From Chitinophagaceae bacterium (GTDB lineage: Bacteria; Bacteroidota; Bacteroidia; Chitinophagales; Chitinophagaceae), in contig DOMR01000184.1 of NCBI GenBank assembly GCA_003509845.1, forward strand, positions 1-9,318: a DNA stretch of 9,318 nucleotides, in the 5' to 3' direction. Of the stretch, positions 6,967 through 9,318 are shown piece after piece; the first letter of the stretch is position 1; each line of letters starts with the position of its first letter. The notes under the pieces were generated by a model. The model had not been told where the DNA came from. It saw nothing but the letters and a program-made list of their open reading frames with translations, and made no database searches. Both the position numbers and the translations under genes were made by a program.

Positions 6967-6994
6967 TTGGAGTATGTAAATTGGTATAAATTTG
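6967..6994 (+). promoter_or_regulatory. Promoter of the lipoprotein gene
   Basis: TTG (6967-6969), 17 bases, then TAAATTTG (6987-6994) fits TTG-N17-23-TAnnTTTG. Transcription would start near 7000, only a few bases before the ATG at 7007. The upstream in-frame TTG at 6992 is part of the -7 box itself and so cannot be in the transcript. This decides the start codon of the gene. Confidence 0.5.
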
Positions 6995-7006
6995 GGAAAA
7001 TATTTT

Positions 7007-7579
7007 ATGGGGAAGCTTTATATATTCATTTTAAGCATTTTACTGGTGGCCTGTAATAGCCCTGAAAAGCAGGGTGTATATAAGGATTTGTGGTCATTTA
7101 CCGCGTCCAATAACAATCCACAACTAGATGACCTTTGTACTTTAATCATCAAAGATTACGAAGGGATACTCCAGGGATTGGCTAAAAATGATACTGCAGA
7201 TGTATTTGCAAGATCAAAAGCGGCCATTTTAAGATGTGATTCTTTGCCAAATTCATTTATCTCGAAAGATAGCGTTTTGCTGAATTTATTTAAAACCGGG
7301 CTTGTCAACTTTCAAGATGAATTACAAGGGGTCGTACTAGAACAATATTCGGAGGAGTTAAACCTGGCTATGAATATGGCAAGTATTCAGTTATTACATT
7401 TATTAGGGGAGGTTGGGTATAATAAACAAGCTGTTTATATTTTTAATACCAATGATAAAAAGGCCGATTTGGAGGAGGATGGATTGTTGTGGATTTCTTT
7501 AAATAAAAAATCAAATAACCCATATTATAATATTGAAAATGAACTAGTTAGTGCAAATTATATTTTGCAGGAAAATTAG
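7007..7579 (+). CDS. Small lipoprotein, possibly a degenerate DUF3347-like protein
   Basis: The 190-residue product begins with a lipoprotein signal peptide: a short basic start, a hydrophobic stretch (residues 4-14) and the lipobox LVAC with C16 as the lipidated cysteine. The mature part is about 175 residues, mostly predicted helix, ending VYIFNTN (143-149), LLWIS (160-164) and NPYYN (171-175). That order recalls the DUF3347 pattern of Bacteroidota envelope proteins, in which I remember a Cys-Pro-Met after the VY strand and a late Cys-Gly. Both are absent here, so any metal-binding role suggested for the family would be lost. The assignment is from memory of the pattern and is tentative; the function is unknown. 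The ATG at 7007 is preferred over an upstream in-frame TTG at 6992, which lies in the promoter. It diverges from the ABC-F gene and its stop is 6 bp from that of the convergent neighbour. Confidence 0.75.
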   Translation: MGKLYIFILSILLVACNSPEKQGVYKDLWSFTASNNNPQLDDLCTLIIKDYEGILQGLAKNDTADVFARSKAAILRCDSLPNSFISKDSVLLNLFKTGLVNFQDELQGVVLEQYSEELNLAMNMASIQLLHLLGEVGYNKQAVYIFNTNDKKADLEEDGLLWISLNKKSNNPYYNIENELVSANYILQEN

Positions 7580-7585
7580 TTTACT

Positions 7586-8878
7586 TTAATCACTGGGCTT
7601 ATATACAAACTCAAATTTCGCATTTACTTTATTGGTCGTGGTGATGAAAAATTCCTGCCGATTATTGGCATCATTTAGAACAACCAAGGCAGTATTTGGA
7701 GGGATTGATCCCATATTATGTGCTACAATAATGATATCATGTTGTCCAGTGGTAAATTCAAGGTCAATATGGATTGCTTTGTAACTGAGTCTTTTTAAGT
7801 TCGCAATTACCTTGTTGTTGTCATATATAATAATGGTATCGTTATCGATTGTCCCATTATCATACAAATCAAGGCTTATTTTTTTACTAGAGGTAATTAC
7901 TCTTTTAATTAATTTATTCTCTCTTCCTAATAATACCCAAGGCAGTGTTTCGTCATTATTATTACCTGGATTGTTATTTCCAGTAAGTGACTCAGTTCTA
8001 TCTTCATTGTTTGGCTTTCTTGTATCTGAATCTTTAGTAGCCGTGGATATATTTATAACAACGGGGTCGGCCACTTTTATAACAGGCGTATTTGCCAATA
8101 CATTGGTGTTATTGAGGGGCGTTACAGTTGTAACAGTGGCTCCATCTTTTTTAACAGTAACTGCCGAGTTAATGCTAGATGGTGCGGGTGATTTTAGTTG
8201 CGTTGAAGTATTTGTTTTTGGGATAGTATTGCCAGCGTTATTTGCAACACTAGTTGCAATTGGCTTAGATATAATATTACTGCTTGATTCTTTTGATTTA
8301 ACGATAGTACTTGGAATTTTACTTACTACAGCGGTCGTTTTTTTATTTGCAGAAGTTGATGGAATAGGGGTTTTCGCATTTTTTGTAATCGCATTTTTAG
8401 CCACAGTTTTAACCACCGAGTTTGCTATTTTTTTGATGAGTCCTTCTTTTTCTAAATACACTTTTCCACCGCCGCAATCTCGGGTGCCTTTTTCATTGTT
8501 CGATATATAAGTTCCTTGCAAAATTCCCCTACCACGATTATTAGTAAAGGTTAAAAAATTCATCATTAAACAAGCTTGCATATCGCCCACAATATTGATG
8601 TCCTCAAACTTTGTTTCGTTAATGCTCACCAGTTTTGTATTCACTGAATGAAAACCAGTAGCAATGGCTTTCGCTGAAAAATTGCCTGATAAGTTGGTAT
8701 AAGTAACCACATTTAAATCATGGTTCTCATTTTCAATAATATCAACCTCATAAATATAGATGCGCGATTCAGGATCATTATTGGGGATAAAGTAGCCTTT
8801 CCATTTACCCGATAAATCTTGCGCATGCAAGGGGCTAAATTGGACCAGGGCTAGCATTAAAAATAATAAGCTTCTCAT
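7586..8878 (-). CDS. Secreted two-domain protein of unknown function
   Basis: I do not recognise a function. The 430-residue protein starts with a Sec signal peptide ending near LHAQ (17-20). The N-terminal domain (about 21-144) opens with DLSGKWKGYF, looks beta-rich and holds the only two cysteines, C103 and C135, which may form a disulfide. Residues 145-311 are a low-complexity Ser/Thr/Lys/Asn/Ala linker without a single Phe, Tyr, Trp, His, Met or Cys, so it is probably disordered. The C-terminal domain (about 312-428) contains LYDNGTIDNDTI (338-349) and NMGSIPPNTALVVLND (388-403). It resembles a beta-sandwich domain I associate with Chitinophagaceae secreted proteins of unknown role. The location is periplasmic or extracellular; no anchoring motif is seen. 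The ATG is only four bases from a consensus -7 box. The next Met (M8) would leave a signal peptide too short to work, so this start is retained. Confidence 0.8.
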   Translation of the reverse strand: MRSLLFLMLALVQFSPLHAQDLSGKWKGYFIPNNDPESRIYIYEVDIIENENHDLNVVTYTNLSGNFSAKAIATGFHSVNTKLVSINETKFEDINIVGDMQACLMMNFLTFTNNRGRGILQGTYISNNEKGTRDCGGGKVYLEKEGLIKKIANSVVKTVAKNAITKNAKTPIPSTSANKKTTAVVSKIPSTIVKSKESSSNIISKPIATSVANNAGNTIPKTNTSTQLKSPAPSSINSAVTVKKDGATVTTVTPLNNTNVLANTPVIKVADPVVINISTATKDSDTRKPNNEDRTESLTGNNNPGNNNDETLPWVLLGRENKLIKRVITSSKKISLDLYDNGTIDNDTIIIYDNNKVIANLKRLSYKAIHIDLEFTTGQHDIIIVAHNMGSIPPNTALVVLNDANNRQEFFITTTNKVNAKFEFVYKPSD

Positions 8879-8882
8879 ATTA

Positions 8883-8890
8883 CAAAGCTA
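8883..8890 (-). promoter_or_regulatory. Candidate -7 box directly before the secreted-protein gene
   Basis: TAGCTTTG on the minus strand matches TAnnTTTG exactly and is separated from the ATG by only TAAT. Transcription would then begin at or within a few bases of the start codon, giving a leaderless or nearly leaderless mRNA. The -33 element is poor: ATG instead of TTG at a spacing of 18. Confidence 0.4.
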
Positions 8891-8915
8891 TGTATAAAAT
8901 ATGAACCGCATTTGT

Positions 8916-8923
8916 TACCTTTG
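8916..8923 (+). promoter_or_regulatory. Candidate -7 box of thrS
   Basis: TACCTTTG matches TAnnTTTG exactly and ends 24 bases before the thrS ATG, giving a leader of roughly 18 bases. The -33 element is not clear. The short leader leaves no room for a T-box or attenuator. Confidence 0.4.
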
Positions 8924-8947
8924 GCATCTTATATTATACACAAAAAT

Positions 8948-9318
8948 ATGGTTCAGATTCAATTTCCAGATGGTGCAGTTCGTCCTTATGAAAAAGGGAT
9001 TACTGCTTTAGGCATTGCAAAGTCGATTAGTGAGGGCTTGGCTAAGAAAGTTTTGGCAGCTTCGGTGAATGGCGAGGTTTATGATGCCACGCGACCTATT
9101 GAAACGGACGCGGCTTTAAAATTATTAACCTGGGATGACGCTGATGGTAAAAATACATTTTGGCATTCTTCTGCGCATTTATTAGCAGAGGCGGTGGAGA
9201 TGCAATTTCCAGGGGCAAAATTTTGGGTAGGGCCAGCACTTGAAAAAGGTTTTTATTATGACATTGATTTAGGCGATAAAACGATCAGAGAAGAAGATGT
9301 GGTATTGCTTGAAAAAAA
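8948..9318 (+). CDS. thrS: Threonyl-tRNA synthetase, N-terminal part (cut by the window edge)
   Basis: The first 123 residues are present and open to the right edge. Full-length ThrRS is about 640 residues, so roughly a fifth is seen. The enzyme charges tRNA-Thr with threonine in the cytoplasm. The N-terminal TGS domain (VQIQFPDG at 2-9, through about residue 62) is followed by the beginning of the editing domain, with FWHSSAHLLAEA (71-82). H73 and H77 form the HxxxH motif that removes serine mischarged onto tRNA-Thr. GPALEKGFYYD (95-105) is also typical. The ATG at 8948 begins the TGS strand directly and has an A-rich stretch instead of a Shine-Dalgarno. The gene diverges from the secreted-protein gene across a 69-bp gap. 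In many bacteria infC, rpmI and rplT follow thrS, but they would lie outside this window. Confidence 0.96.
   Translation, partial: MVQIQFPDGAVRPYEKGITALGIAKSISEGLAKKVLAASVNGEVYDATRPIETDAALKLLTWDDADGKNTFWHSSAHLLAEAVEMQFPGAKFWVGPALEKGFYYDIDLGDKTIREEDVVLLEK

Noticed and set aside
7812..8510. 232-residue hydrophobic open frame on the plus strand
   Set aside because: It is the complement of the Asn/Lys/Thr/Ser-rich linker and flanking parts of the secreted protein. Its hydrophobic look comes from reading those codons backwards, whereas the minus-strand frame has a signal peptide and ordered domains.

Overview
The window looks like chromosomal housekeeping DNA from a member of the Bacteroidota, most likely the Chitinophagaceae. 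The lineage is inferred. The evidence is AT-rich sequence, start codons with no Shine-Dalgarno motif, TAnnTTTG -7 promoter boxes ahead of most transcription units, a NagB-PIG-L fusion typical of the phylum, and a secreted protein whose C-terminal domain resembles ones I associate with Chitinophagaceae. I see no mobile element, CRISPR array or clear sign of recent transfer.

Layout, left to right. Positions 1-163 are a dense stack of palindromes with no convincing gene; the last is the terminator of a minus-strand tRNA-Arg(ACG) at 165-238, which has its own promoter at 260-290. Positions 319-4721 hold a minus-strand gene set read in the order pfkA (6-phosphofructokinase), pyk (pyruvate kinase), nagB (glucosamine-6-phosphate deaminase fused to a PIG-L deacetylase). 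The gaps are 48 and 14 bp, so it is probably one operon. A 250-bp gap with a candidate promoter and a symmetric operator-like repeat lies upstream. Positions 4972-6933 hold an ABC-F ATPase on the minus strand. It diverges from a small lipoprotein gene (7007-7579, plus), which converges to within 6 bp of a secreted two-domain protein of unknown function (7586-8878, minus). That gene diverges from thrS (threonyl-tRNA synthetase), which starts at 8948 and runs off the right edge.

How the genes fit together. PfkA and Pyk are two classical control steps of glycolysis. NagB makes fructose 6-phosphate, the PfkA substrate, from amino sugars, so the operon links amino-sugar use to lower glycolysis. 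tRNA-Arg, the ABC-F protein and thrS are translation functions. The lipoprotein and the secreted protein are envelope proteins of unknown role.

No clearly new system is visible. Most worth a second look are the NagB-PIG-L fusion, a paired change at the universally conserved 19-56 contact of the tRNA, the palindrome stack at the left edge, the dyad in front of pfkA, the potassium-independent signature in Pyk, and a promoter box so close to one start codon that the mRNA may be leaderless.
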